From Acidobacteriota bacterium (GTDB taxonomy: Bacteria > Acidobacteriota > Vicinamibacteria > Vicinamibacterales > UBA2999), in assembly GCA_023265015.1 (NCBI GenBank), contig JAHFUO010000001.1:1-48371 (forward strand): 48,371 nt of DNA, in the 5' to 3' direction. Below the pieces are notes generated by a model. The model was not told the origin of the DNA, searched no databases, and saw only the letters and a list, made by a program, of their open reading frames with translations. Shown here piece after piece: positions 18,755 to 27,939 of this stretch (the stretch's first letter is position 1; the number at the start of each line of letters is the position of its first letter). A program made the translations under genes and the position numbers.

Positions 18755-19471
18755 TCAGAGTGCGAACCCTGCCTGCGTGGCATCGCTGTAGAACATCTGT
18801 ACCGTGTCGAGCGAGTAGTCCTCGAGATCGCGCCCCACCAGAGACAGCTTCTCGAGGATGTCGGTGGTGACCGTGATGATGTGGCAGCCGATGGCATCGG
18901 CCTGGAAAATATTGAGTAACTCGCGCGGGCTCGCCCAGATCAGCTCGGCTTGCGGCGCGCGGGCGAGCCGCCGAACGGCCTCGGCCATCAACGGCACAGG
19001 GTCAACGCCTGTGTCAGCGACACGGCCGGCGAATACGGACACGCATGCCGGCGCTCCTGAGCCCACGGCTTCGGCAACAGCAGTCACCTGATCGAGAGTC
19101 ATCAGGGCCGTCACGTTGACTCTCACGCCGTCGTTCGAGAGGCGGCGGACCAGCTCGTAGGACGGCTCGCGTCTGGTGTTGGTCACCGGTACCTTGACGT
19201 ATACGTTCTCGCCCCACCGTGCAATCTCGCGGGCCTGGCGCTCCATCTCCTCGAACTCGTCCGAGAAGACCTCGAACGAAATTGGCCTGTCGGGAATGGC
19301 CTCGAGGACCTGCTGGGCAAACGCGCGGTAATCGCTGACCCCCGCCTTTCGTATCAGCGTCGGGTTGGTGGTGAACCCTTTGATGTACGGCTTGCGGTAC
19401 AACTCGAGCATGCTCGGCAGGTCAGCGCCGTCGGCGAAGATCTGGACAGCGAGTTGCTCAACGGGTGTCAC
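18755..19471 (-). CDS. Transaldolase / fructose-6-phosphate aldolase-like protein
   Basis: 'QIFADGADLPSMLELYRKPYIKGFTTNPTLIRKAGVSDY', 'YVKVPVTNTRREPSYELVRRLSNDGVRVNVTALMTLDQV', 'GCHIITVTTDILEKLSLVGRDLEDYSLDTVQMFYSDA'. Confidence 0.9.
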   Translation of the reverse strand: MTPVEQLAVQIFADGADLPSMLELYRKPYIKGFTTNPTLIRKAGVSDYRAFAQQVLEAIPDRPISFEVFSDEFEEMERQAREIARWGENVYVKVPVTNTRREPSYELVRRLSNDGVRVNVTALMTLDQVTAVAEAVGSGAPACVSVFAGRVADTGVDPVPLMAEAVRRLARAPQAELIWASPRELLNIFQADAIGCHIITVTTDILEKLSLVGRDLEDYSLDTVQMFYSDATQAGFAL

Positions 19472-19697
19472 GAACCCTCGCTTCGTGAACGGGAGAGAAT
19501 CCAGTCGACTGCCTCGGGCAGCGAGTGAACGATGACGTCCGGGTGTTCGGGGCGTCGTTCCTGACAGCCCCAGTCGATGAAGATCGTCGTGCAGCCGGCG
19601 CGGCGGCCGGCCTCCTGCCGTCGCGAACGACGGGCCGGTTGATCACACCGTCCCGGTCGAGGAAGACGGCGCGACGACCGCCGACATCGATTCCCAT
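19468..19697 (-). pseudogene. gmhB: Internally deleted gmhB-like (HAD heptose-bisphosphate phosphatase) remnant
   Basis: Frame 1 begins MGIDVGGRRAVFLDRDGVINRPVVRDGR (HAD motif I). A different frame then gives EAGRRAGCTTIFIDWGCQERRPEHPDVIVHSLPEAVDWILS (HAD C-terminus). The middle of the protein is absent. Confidence 0.75.
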
Positions 19698-20275
19698 TTT
19701 GTCTGCGCCGCCTTGAGCGCGGGGTGCGAGACCAGGAGATGCCACACGACAGCCTGAAACGCTTCCGCGTGCGGCGTGACGTTCTCCGGGTTGACCGTCG
19801 GCACAATCACACACGCGTCAGCGACCTGCGCCGTATAGCCTCCGTCGCGTCCGACCACCCCGACGATCTGCGCGCCGAGCTGTCGGCCGTACTCCAGCGC
19901 GCGCACCAGGTTCGGGCTGACGTTGTGCTCGAGGCTGCCGCCCCCGACCGAGAACACGAACAACATGTCCTTCGCCTGCAGGCGGCTACTCTTGAGCCAG
20001 GCCGCGAAGACGTGCTCCCATCCCTCATCGTTGGTGCGCGCCGTCAGCTCGGAGACGTTGTCCACCGGCGTGTAGGCCTCGATGCCGGCGATCTTCCTGA
20101 AATCGTTGACAGCATGTGAGCAATTCGCAGCGCTGCCGCCCATGCCGAGGAAAAAGAGGCGGCCGCCGCGCGCACGCAGGTCGACGAGCAACGTGACGAT
20201 CTTCTCGATCGCGGCCGTGTCGAGGCCGGCGATCACACGGGCCGCTTCGTCAAGATGCTGTTTGGCGTAGCTCAT
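19643..20275 (-). CDS. gmhA: Phosphoheptose isomerase-like SIS-domain protein
   Basis: MSYAKQHLDEAARVIAGLD...'RLFFLGMGGSAANCSHAVNDFRKIAGIEAY...FSVGGGSLEHNVSPNLVRALEYGRQLGAQIVGVVGRDGG...PHAEAFQAVVWHLLVSHP'. Start moved to 20275; the track start at 20449 is in hddC. Confidence 0.85.
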   Translation of the reverse strand: MSYAKQHLDEAARVIAGLDTAAIEKIVTLLVDLRARGGRLFFLGMGGSAANCSHAVNDFRKIAGIEAYTPVDNVSELTARTNDEGWEHVFAAWLKSSRLQAKDMLFVFSVGGGSLEHNVSPNLVRALEYGRQLGAQIVGVVGRDGGYTAQVADACVIVPTVNPENVTPHAEAFQAVVWHLLVSHPALKAAQTKWESMSAVVAPSSSTGTV

Positions 20276-20985
20276 CGAGTGGCGATTCCCTTCGCAGCAA
20301 GGTACGCCCGTGTCTCTTCGAGCCCCTCTGGCGAACCGATCTCGTAGAAACGGTCCGGCACCTCGAAACCGACGAGATCGTCCGCTTCGAGCAGATCCTG
20401 GTAGATCGCGACGAGGTCGAACGCTTCGTCGTTGCCACGGCCGGCGCACGCCGACTTTCGGAAGGCGCCGAGGCCGGAGTCGATGTGACGCATTTCCGGC
20501 GTGCGGTGTTGCTTGTCATAGCGGATGATGCGGCCATCGGCATACAGCACGTTGCTGCGGTCCAGGCGATTCTCGTTGGGGTAGACGGTCATCAGGCCGC
20601 TCTTGTCGCTCGCGAGGAACGTCCGTTCGATCGCGGCGTAGTCGCACTCCAGGTACGAATCGCCGTAGAGCACGAAGAACGGATCGCCGAGCTCGGGCAG
20701 CGCCCTGCGAATCGCCCCGCCTGTGCCCAGGGCTCGTGGGCCGTCAAACACATAGCGCACGTGCACGTCCCATCGGCCGCCGTCGCCCAGGGAGTCGGCG
20801 ATCATTTCACCGAGGTGACCGAGCAGGAACGTGATGTCGGTGAGCCCGTGGCGGCGCAATAGCTCGATCTGGTGGACGGCAAACGGTTCGCCGGCAACTT
20901 CCACGAGCGATTTGGGAATTCCTTCCGTCACCGGCCGCAACCGCGTGGCCAGGCCACCGGCCAGGACGACAACCGGCAGGCTCAT
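20272..20985 (-). CDS. hddC: Sugar-1-phosphate nucleotidyltransferase, probably D-glycero-D-manno-heptose-1-P guanylyltransferase
   Basis: MSLPVVVLAGGLATRLRPVTEGIPKSLVEVAGEPF...; located between gmhA-like and GHMP kinase genes, with 4-nt overlaps. Confidence 0.8.
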   Translation of the reverse strand: MSLPVVVLAGGLATRLRPVTEGIPKSLVEVAGEPFAVHQIELLRRHGLTDITFLLGHLGEMIADSLGDGGRWDVHVRYVFDGPRALGTGGAIRRALPELGDPFFVLYGDSYLECDYAAIERTFLASDKSGLMTVYPNENRLDRSNVLYADGRIIRYDKQHRTPEMRHIDSGLGAFRKSACAGRGNDEAFDLVAIYQDLLEADDLVGFEVPDRFYEIGSPEGLEETRAYLAAKGIATR

Positions 20986-21962
20986 CCGAACAGGACCTTC
21001 GTTCCCTCGAAGTCGAAGCGGAAGCGCACTTCCTCGAGTCCCGCCTTCGCCATCGCGGTGCGGAGCCGTTTGTGATCCTCGGAATAGAGAAGGAGGAACC
21101 CGCCCCCGCCAGCGCCTACCAGCTTTCCGCCGACGGCGCCATTCTTCCGGGCGAGCTCGTACCACTCATCGATTTGCGGGTTGCTCATGCCGTTCGATCG
21201 GCGCTTCTTGTGTTCCCAATGCTCGTGCATCAGCTCACCGAATAGCGCGGTCTTGCCGCCCTCGAGCGTCTGCATACTCCGCACACCAATCTCCTTCACG
21301 TAGTGAAGGTTCTCGAGCATCTTCGTGTCGGACTGCTCAGTGCGCTGCTTCTGGTCTGAGAGAATCACGCCGGCGCTGCGCGAGAATCCCGTGAAGAACA
21401 GAAGCAGGTTGTCCTCGAGCTCGAAGAGGGCGTGCATGCTTGCCTTCAGCGGACGCGCATCCACGCTGCCATCCGGGTTGAAGGTGAAGCAGGTGACTCC
21501 GCCGTACGCCGCCGCATACTGATCTTGTTTGCCGATCGGCTCGCCAAGGCGATTGATCTCAATCTCGCACGCCAGTTCGGCCAGCTCATTCGGATGAAGC
21601 AACCGGCGCCGGTGCGCGTAGAGTGCCTTCAGCAGCGCGGTGGAGAAACTGCCGGACGAGCCAAGGCCGGTCCCGGCTGGAATATCGGCCAGCGTCGTGA
21701 TTTCCACCTGTGGCGTCTGGAACCCGAGCATCTGGATCGCTTCGCGGATGATCGGGTGCTGGACTTCGTCGACCTTCTCAACATGTTCCAGCTTCGAGTA
21801 CTTCAGATAGATGCCCTCTGTGAAGGGCCGCATCACCGTCACGTAGACATACTTATCAATGGCTGCCGTAATCAGGAAGCCGCCATGTTGCCGATAGTAA
21901 GACGGGAGGTCGGTTCCGCCGCCGCCCAGGGTGATTCGCAGGGGGCTGCGCGTGATGATCAT
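20982..21962 (-). CDS. hddA: GHMP kinase, probably D-glycero-D-manno-heptose-7-P 1-kinase
   Basis: MIITRSPLRITLGGGGTDLPSYYRQHGGFLITAAIDKYVYV...'PAGTGLGSSGSFSTALLKAL'...'GGKLVGAGGGGFLLLY'. Confidence 0.85.
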   Translation of the reverse strand: MIITRSPLRITLGGGGTDLPSYYRQHGGFLITAAIDKYVYVTVMRPFTEGIYLKYSKLEHVEKVDEVQHPIIREAIQMLGFQTPQVEITTLADIPAGTGLGSSGSFSTALLKALYAHRRRLLHPNELAELACEIEINRLGEPIGKQDQYAAAYGGVTCFTFNPDGSVDARPLKASMHALFELEDNLLLFFTGFSRSAGVILSDQKQRTEQSDTKMLENLHYVKEIGVRSMQTLEGGKTALFGELMHEHWEHKKRRSNGMSNPQIDEWYELARKNGAVGGKLVGAGGGGFLLLYSEDHKRLRTAMAKAGLEEVRFRFDFEGTKVLFG

Positions 21963-22936
21963 CGCTGGCGATACACTTCCTCGACGATGGCAAGCGCGGC
22001 CCTCGCGTCGGCGAGACCGGCCGACGGTGCGCGGTCGAGCCGAATGTCCTCGAGGAACTCCGCGAACTCGAGCGCCCACGACTGGTCGCCGCCGGGATAC
22101 TCCCAGCTCGTCGTCTCGGGCCGTCCCATCTCGGGCAACATCTTGTAGAACGTCAATCGTTCGACGCCGTAGCTGCCGCCCAGCCCTTCGACGTGAAGTT
22201 TGGCGTCCTTCCCGTAGATCTCGAGGGAGAACAGGTTCTTCCACTCCGTGCAGCTGACGTGGAGGAACGCCGCCTGGTCAAGCGGCGTCCGCAGGAGGAG
22301 GAACGCGTTATCGTCCACCGGCATCTGCCAAAAGTAGGTGTGGGCAAACCCCTCGACCATCGTGAAGTCGCCGAGAAACCAGCGCGAGAGATCAATCAGG
22401 TGCACACCTTGATCGATGAGCTCTCCGCCGCCGGAGAGCGCAGGATTGGCGCGCCATTCCTTGTCGTAGCCGATGCGCCCGCCGTGTCCGTAGCGCCCGC
22501 GGACGAACATCATCTCGCCGAGCGCGCCCGCCCCGAACAGCTCCCGTGCCTTCCGCAGCGCGGGATGATAGCGATGGTTGAAGCCGACACGGACGAACCG
22601 GCGGTGCCGTCGCGCGGCCTCAATCACGGAATCAATCTCGACGACGGTCCGGGCCGCTGGCTTCTCGACAAGCACATGTTTCCCGGCCGCGACCGCGGCG
22701 CAGGAGATCTCCGCGAGCTTCTCGTTGGTCGTCGAAACGACGACGATGTCGACGTCGCTGCGGTCGATGACGGCACGCCAGTCGTCGCTCGGAACCGCGC
22801 CTGGAGCTGTACGGGCGAGCGCTTCCGCTCGCTCTTGCTTCACGTCGGCGCACGCGGTCAGTCGCGCGCCGGCCAGAGCCTCGGCCCGTTTGTGGCCATT
22901 CCGCCCGCATCCGATGATTGCGACACCAACACTCAT
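21959..22936 (-). CDS. Gfo/Idh/MocA-family oxidoreductase
   Basis: 'MSVGVAIIGCGRNGHKRAEALAGARLTACAD', 'KHVLVEKPAARTVVEIDSVI', 'ELIDQGVHLIDLSRWFLG'. Confidence 0.9.
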   Translation of the reverse strand: MSVGVAIIGCGRNGHKRAEALAGARLTACADVKQERAEALARTAPGAVPSDDWRAVIDRSDVDIVVVSTTNEKLAEISCAAVAAGKHVLVEKPAARTVVEIDSVIEAARRHRRFVRVGFNHRYHPALRKARELFGAGALGEMMFVRGRYGHGGRIGYDKEWRANPALSGGGELIDQGVHLIDLSRWFLGDFTMVEGFAHTYFWQMPVDDNAFLLLRTPLDQAAFLHVSCTEWKNLFSLEIYGKDAKLHVEGLGGSYGVERLTFYKMLPEMGRPETTSWEYPGGDQSWALEFAEFLEDIRLDRAPSAGLADARAALAIVEEVYRQR

Positions 22937-23799
22937 CGCGCTCCCCAGTCGAACCCGCGCTCCTTCGGCAGGATCCGACGTAGTGTGTAAATGTCGGTCT
23001 TACGCAACTCATCGAGGTGTTTGCCGAACGTCTCCCACGGGTCCCACAAAGCGCTAATCAACTTCCCGGTTATGCCATCACTCTCAGAAGAAGCGAGAAA
23101 TGCGCAGAGCGCGGCCGCACGCTCCGCCACTTCTGTCCCCTGGTGTCTGACCCCCAACGCGTCGTCGTATTCCTTTCGCCCGGTACGCTCAGCACCAGCC
23201 GCCAAGATGGCATCAGTCATCGCACTGTTCATCGGCCCTGGCGCAACGCAATTGACATCGATGCCTAGGGGCCGCACCTCGTCCGCCAGCGTTTCACAGA
23301 ACTTGACCATAGCGGCCTTTGCCGCGCCATATGCCGTAAACCTGGGACGCGGACGGCCGGCACCGCCGCCCGAGATGCTGATGATCTTGCCTCCGCCACT
23401 CGTGGCGATCAGCGGTACGCAGGAGCGGCAGAGGTTGACAACCGACAGGAGATTGACCCGAAACGCACATTCCCACTCAGCCCAATCGTTCTCCCAGACC
23501 GGTCCGATTGGCCCCTGCAGCGCGGCGTTGTTGACCAGGACCGACACCCCGCCGAGGAGCCGGTGCGCCTGCTCGATGATCCTGTTGGGGGTCTCCTCAT
23601 CGCCAAGGTCGCACGTCATAGCGTGTACCCGCTGATCGGGACGCACCCCCAACTCGCCAATCACCTGCTTGAGCTTGGCCTCGGACCGCGCCACCAGCAG
23701 CAGATCCGCGCCTTGTGCCCAGAACGTCCGCGCGACAGTGGCTCCGAGGCCGCGCGACGCGCCGGTGATGATGCAGCGCCGGCCCGCCAACTTGGTCAC
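22933..23799 (-). CDS. SDR-family oxidoreductase
   Basis: GTG start; 'VTKLAGRRCIITGASRGLGATVARTF', 'VNNAALQGP', 'YGAAKAAMVKFCETLADEV'. Confidence 0.9.
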   Translation of the reverse strand: MTKLAGRRCIITGASRGLGATVARTFWAQGADLLLVARSEAKLKQVIGELGVRPDQRVHAMTCDLGDEETPNRIIEQAHRLLGGVSVLVNNAALQGPIGPVWENDWAEWECAFRVNLLSVVNLCRSCVPLIATSGGGKIISISGGGAGRPRPRFTAYGAAKAAMVKFCETLADEVRPLGIDVNCVAPGPMNSAMTDAILAAGAERTGRKEYDDALGVRHQGTEVAERAAALCAFLASSESDGITGKLISALWDPWETFGKHLDELRKTDIYTLRRILPKERGFDWGAR

Positions 23800-24770
23800 G
23801 CACGTTCCTCCAACAGCCACGGATTCGCTTGCAGGTAGTCGAGCGTCCTGATGATGCCTTCGCGAATCGACAGCTTCGGTTTCCAGCCGAGCGATCGAAT
23901 CTTGGCAGTGTCGAGGAAGATGAAGGGGCTGTCGCCGATCCATCCACGCTCGCCGCCTGTGTAGGTTCGCAGTGGGTCGAGGCCGAGGTGGCCAGCGATC
24001 CAGCCGATCGAGTCGTTCACGTGACAGTACTCTTCGGTGCCGAGATTGAAGATGTTCACCTTGTCCTGCGCCTTTTCGATGGCGGTGAGCATGGCGTCGA
24101 TGCAGTCTTGAACGTAGAGGTACGATTTGCGCTGGCGGCCGTTGCCAAGTACGCGGAGCTCACACTGGTTCGCTCGCAAGCTCTGATAGAAGTCGAAAAC
24201 GTGGCCGTGCGAGTACCTCTCGCCGAGGATCGACACGAATCGAAAAATGTAGCCCTGGAATCCGAACCCCTCACAGTAGGCTTGAATCAACCCCTCACAG
24301 GCAAGCTTCGACGCACCGTAGAGTGAGGTCTGCACCGGGAACGGTGCGGCCTCTGGCGTGGGGAACACGTCCGGCTCACCGTAAATCGATCCCGTCGAGG
24401 AGAAGGCGATCCGCCGAATGCCGCTGGCGCGCATGGCCTCGAGCACGTTGAACGTGGCGATCGTGTTTTGCTCGAGGTCTCGTCGCGGATGCTTGGTTCC
24501 GAAACGGACGTCGGCACTGGCTGCCAGGTGGAACACGAAGTCGCAGCCCTTCATCGCCGTCGTCATCAGCGGCAGTTCGAGAACGTCGCCGCGAATAAGG
24601 CGGAACGACGGCGAGGGCGATGCAACAGTAAGAAACCGCTCCTGGCCGGTCGAGAAGTTGTCGTAGCCGACGACCTGGTGGCCGCCCGCAAGGAGGCGGT
24701 CCGCCAAGTTGCTGCCAATGAAGCCGCCTGCACCCGTAATGAAACACGCGCCCGCTTCCATTTGCTTCAC
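23796..24770 (-). CDS. NAD-dependent sugar-nucleotide epimerase/dehydratase
   Basis: 'CFITGAGGFIGSNLADRLLAGGHQVVGYDNFSTG', 'FSSTGSIYGE', 'SLYGASKLACEGLI'. Confidence 0.9.
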   Translation of the reverse strand: MKQMEAGACFITGAGGFIGSNLADRLLAGGHQVVGYDNFSTGQERFLTVASPSPSFRLIRGDVLELPLMTTAMKGCDFVFHLAASADVRFGTKHPRRDLEQNTIATFNVLEAMRASGIRRIAFSSTGSIYGEPDVFPTPEAAPFPVQTSLYGASKLACEGLIQAYCEGFGFQGYIFRFVSILGERYSHGHVFDFYQSLRANQCELRVLGNGRQRKSYLYVQDCIDAMLTAIEKAQDKVNIFNLGTEEYCHVNDSIGWIAGHLGLDPLRTYTGGERGWIGDSPFIFLDTAKIRSLGWKPKLSIREGIIRTLDYLQANPWLLEERA

Positions 24771-24872
24771 GAACCAGTCGTACGTCTGGGTGATTCCATC
24801 CCGCCGGTCAGCGTGATGATGTGGCGGCCGATGTAGTCGGCATCGAGATCACGGCCGCCGTGGCAGGTCCAG
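24771..24872 (-). other. Intergenic stretch with possible coding relics (transaldolase-like and epimerase-C-terminus-like)
   Basis: 'DADYIGRHIITLTGG' resembles 'ADAIGCHIITVTTDI' of the 18755-19471 transaldolase. Another frame reads 'RRDGITQTYDWFVKQ', which resembles an epimerase tail. Confidence 0.35.
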
Positions 24873-26192
24873 TCATGCCGCTGCGTGTGACGCAGGTCCA
24901 CGTCGAAGGTCGGCCAGGCGTTCGAGAATGAACGACTCGTGGGCCGCGAGGATCTTCCGTTGGTCGAAGTGCTTCTCGGCGTACGCACGATTGCGCTGAC
25001 CCATCGCAGCCAGCCTGTCAGATTCGGCACGCATCAGCGCCTCGACACCTCGGACGAGGGCGACAGGATCTTCCGGAGCCACCAGCATCCCACCATCAGC
25101 CTCCCGGAGAATCTCGGCGCCCTGGCTCGACGGGCTGACCGCAGCGAGCACCGGACGCCCTGCGGCCATGTAGGTCAGGAGTTTCGACGGTACGACCGTG
25201 TCCTTGACCGTCGAGAGCTGATTCAACAGCAAGACGTCCGCCGCGGCGAACACCTGGGCAAGGCTCTCTTCCGGCTGAAATGCCAGCAGTCGCACGGTGT
25301 CACCAAGGTCGTGCTGTTTTACGAGCCGACCGAGCCCGACGCGCGTCTCACCGTCGCCTACCAGGACCCACGCGATGGGTCGTGAGTCGCTCCGGCAGGT
25401 GCGGAGTCGAAGGGCGGCCTCCACGACATGCGTCAGTCCCTGTTTCAGACCCATGCTGCCCGCAAAGAGGACGACGAATGCGTCGGCTGGAATGCCGAGT
25501 CGCTGTCGGTATTCCGGCCGGAAAGGGAGCGGCCTGATCTGATCAAGATCGATAGGGCTTCGGATGAGGCGAATCCGCTCGGTCGGGTACCCTCGCGCGA
25601 TCAGCGCCTCGGCAAAGCTGCGGCACAGTACGCTGGCACCCGCGGCGGGCAGATAGGCTGCGAACTCAAATCGCTCGAGCGCCCGCTGTACACAACCAGC
25701 GCGAACAATCCCGACGTCGGCTGCCGCCTGCGCAGCCAGATCGTTGACGTTGACGAAATACGGCGCGCCGCAAAGCTTGGCGATGCCGCGTGCCAGCATG
25801 GCGATGGCTGGTTGCGCGCCGATATAGAGCACTGCGTCCGGCCGTGTTCTCCGCTTCAACAGCTCGAACAACACGCTTGTGGCGGCGACCGCACAGAAAC
25901 TGCATTCCATCAACAGGCGCTGCCATGCGGCTCCGGGCCGCCTCGGAATGAAATGGGTGACACGCTTCAGCAGTACACCGCCCTGGACACTCTCGCTGCA
26001 GAAGTGACCTCGGTACTCCGCCCATCGCTTCCATCGCGGGGCGAATGGGAATCCAGTGATGACGGTGACGTCATGGCCACGTGTGGCGAGGTACTCGGCC
26101 AGAACCGTCGCGTGTGGTGCGAATCCCGTCGGTTCTGGGGTGTAGTTCAGCGTGAGAATCCAGACGCTGAAGGCAGAATTCAAAGCGCGCAT
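24873..26192 (-). CDS. Glycosyltransferase family 4 (WcaI-like)
   Basis: 'WILTLNYTPEPTGFAPHATVLAEYLATRGHDVTVITGFPFAPRWKRWAEYRGHF'; 'VVPSKLLTYMAAGRPVLAAV'. Confidence 0.88.
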   Translation of the reverse strand: MRALNSAFSVWILTLNYTPEPTGFAPHATVLAEYLATRGHDVTVITGFPFAPRWKRWAEYRGHFCSESVQGGVLLKRVTHFIPRRPGAAWQRLLMECSFCAVAATSVLFELLKRRTRPDAVLYIGAQPAIAMLARGIAKLCGAPYFVNVNDLAAQAAADVGIVRAGCVQRALERFEFAAYLPAAGASVLCRSFAEALIARGYPTERIRLIRSPIDLDQIRPLPFRPEYRQRLGIPADAFVVLFAGSMGLKQGLTHVVEAALRLRTCRSDSRPIAWVLVGDGETRVGLGRLVKQHDLGDTVRLLAFQPEESLAQVFAAADVLLLNQLSTVKDTVVPSKLLTYMAAGRPVLAAVSPSSQGAEILREADGGMLVAPEDPVALVRGVEALMRAESDRLAAMGQRNRAYAEKHFDQRKILAAHESFILERLADLRRGPASHAAA

Positions 26193-26959
26193 TATTGTGT
26201 GGCCAGAAACGCGTAGTTGTGATTATCAAGAAACTGCGCAGACGACTCACCGGGCTCAGGATTTATCGGAACGGCCTCGCCCGAGTATCCGGCCTTGATG
26301 AGTATTTCCAGGAGAGGAGAGCGGTCGACCCCGCCATGCAGCTCGAGCACCAGAGCAGGTCGGTGCAGGCGAAGCATTTCACGCATCCCATCGAGTACGT
26401 CTAGCTCCATCCCTTGGACATCTATTTTTACGCCATGGACCACTGCGTTACCTGCATTCAACCGCGGCCACAGCCAGTCAAAGCGTGCGATGTGGATCGA
26501 TTCCCACCGAGCTTGGTGTCGCTGACCCGTCAGGGTCATGTCAGCCATCCCGCGCGTGACGGGCAGCCGAGTGACCTCGAGCGATTCCGGCGATCCCAAT
26601 CCGATCGGAACGACGGTGATCCAATCGAGCTGATTTATGTGCATCGTCTGTGCAATACACCCGGCGCTGCTTAAGACTGGCTCAAAGGTAAACACTCGTC
26701 CCGCGGGCCCGACGAGTTCAGCGAGCGCCAGAGCCGTGTACCCGTAATGTCCGCCGACATCGAGCCATGTCTCTCCGCGGCGCGCGTGAGCAGCGAACCA
26801 GTGCAGTAATGGACGTTCGGTTCGGCCGGTAATCGCGGCGGGATAGTCGTGCCACGAGGTCACGATTCGTCGCCCCCGGAGCGGACCGGCAAGAATCCGC
26901 CGCGGCGCGAGTCCGCTGGGCAAGGCGCGTCGCAGCAGGTCCTTTACCCAGGTGGTCAC
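26192..26959 (-). CDS. FkbM-family methyltransferase
   Basis: 'TWLDVGGHYGYTALALAELVGPAGRVFTFEPV', 'VKIDVQGMELDVLDGM'. GTG start (VTTWVKDLLRR) preferred over the track start. Confidence 0.85.
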   Translation of the reverse strand: MTTWVKDLLRRALPSGLAPRRILAGPLRGRRIVTSWHDYPAAITGRTERPLLHWFAAHARRGETWLDVGGHYGYTALALAELVGPAGRVFTFEPVLSSAGCIAQTMHINQLDWITVVPIGLGSPESLEVTRLPVTRGMADMTLTGQRHQARWESIHIARFDWLWPRLNAGNAVVHGVKIDVQGMELDVLDGMREMLRLHRPALVLELHGGVDRSPLLEILIKAGYSGEAVPINPEPGESSAQFLDNHNYAFLATQ

Positions 26960-27939
26960 GGCGTCGGCGCGGCGGCGGACCCGCGAGAAATCGTCGCGGT
27001 ACTCGTCTGTCGTAGTAGGTCGATCAGGGTGATCTGACCCACGTCGATTTCGTGGCGAAGTTCGCCGATCTTGATGTCGACCAGCAGTCGAAACCAGAAC
27101 GCCTGGAGGAAGTGGTAGACAAATCCGTTCCACCCGTCCAGGAAACCGAGTCTGAACACGTACCGGTAAATGAAGAACAGCATGGGCCGGATATAAAGCG
27201 GCATCCGGTACCACCAGTTCTTGAACCAGATCATCCGTTCATCTGGACTGCCGATCGGGCTCGGCCTGAGGTGCGACGACCAACACAGTGCCCCTTCGGC
27301 CCGCAGGACCTCTTCCAGTGCCATGCGGTGAGCAAACCTCTGGTGTTTATCGATCCAGAAGTCGATCTGGAATTCTTTCTGATTGCTTTCGATCATCTGG
27401 CCCGACAGGCGACCGATCCTTCCGTCGACGATCAATCGAAAGTCGACGAGCTCTGAATCATCCACGCGAACGCGGCTACGTCGCACTAAGTGGAGATAAA
27501 ACGCTTTCAGCCCCCTCACCCGCCGATTTCGAAAATAGTGAACATGTCGACTGTAATACCCGTGAAAACAACCCGCGTCATTCGCGAGTGTCGCCGCTAT
27601 CTGAGTTTTCAGCTCCGTGGACACGATGTTGTCGGCATCGAGCACAAGCAACCAATCATGTCGCCACGCGACCTCGCCCATACCCCATTGCAACTGCGTG
27701 CGATGATCGACGTACGGGCGAAATACGGTCCTGACGCCGTATTCCGCGCAAATCGCCAGCGTGCGGTCGGTGCTTCCGCTGTCAACGACAACGATGTCAT
27801 GGGCCCAGCCTGCGACGCTATCGAGACATCGAGCGATGTTCAGCTCTTCGTTGAAAGTCAGAATCAGAATGGACACAGGAGCGCTCAATGGACGAGACTC
27901 CGATAAAACGTGGTCAACCTCGCGATACTCGCCGGCCAT
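26956..27939 (-). CDS. Glycosyltransferase family 2 (WaaE/KdtX-like)
   Basis: 'PVSILILTFNEELNIARCLDSVAGWAHDIVVVDSGSTDRTLAICAEYGV...WLLVLDADNIV'. Start uncertain (first ATG in the track at 27987). Confidence 0.85.
   Translation of the reverse strand: MAGEYREVDHVLSESRPLSAPVSILILTFNEELNIARCLDSVAGWAHDIVVVDSGSTDRTLAICAEYGVRTVFRPYVDHRTQLQWGMGEVAWRHDWLLVLDADNIVSTELKTQIAATLANDAGCFHGYYSRHVHYFRNRRVRGLKAFYLHLVRRSRVRVDDSELVDFRLIVDGRIGRLSGQMIESNQKEFQIDFWIDKHQRFAHRMALEEVLRAEGALCWSSHLRPSPIGSPDERMIWFKNWWYRMPLYIRPMLFFIYRYVFRLGFLDGWNGFVYHFLQAFWFRLLVDIKIGELRHEIDVGQITLIDLLRQTSTATISRGSAAAPTP

Noticed and set aside
20282-20449. 58-residue N-terminal extension of the gmhA-like ORF in the ORF track
   Set aside because: Lies inside hddC and has no family similarity; MSYAKQHL at 20275 is a natural start with a 4-nt overlap.
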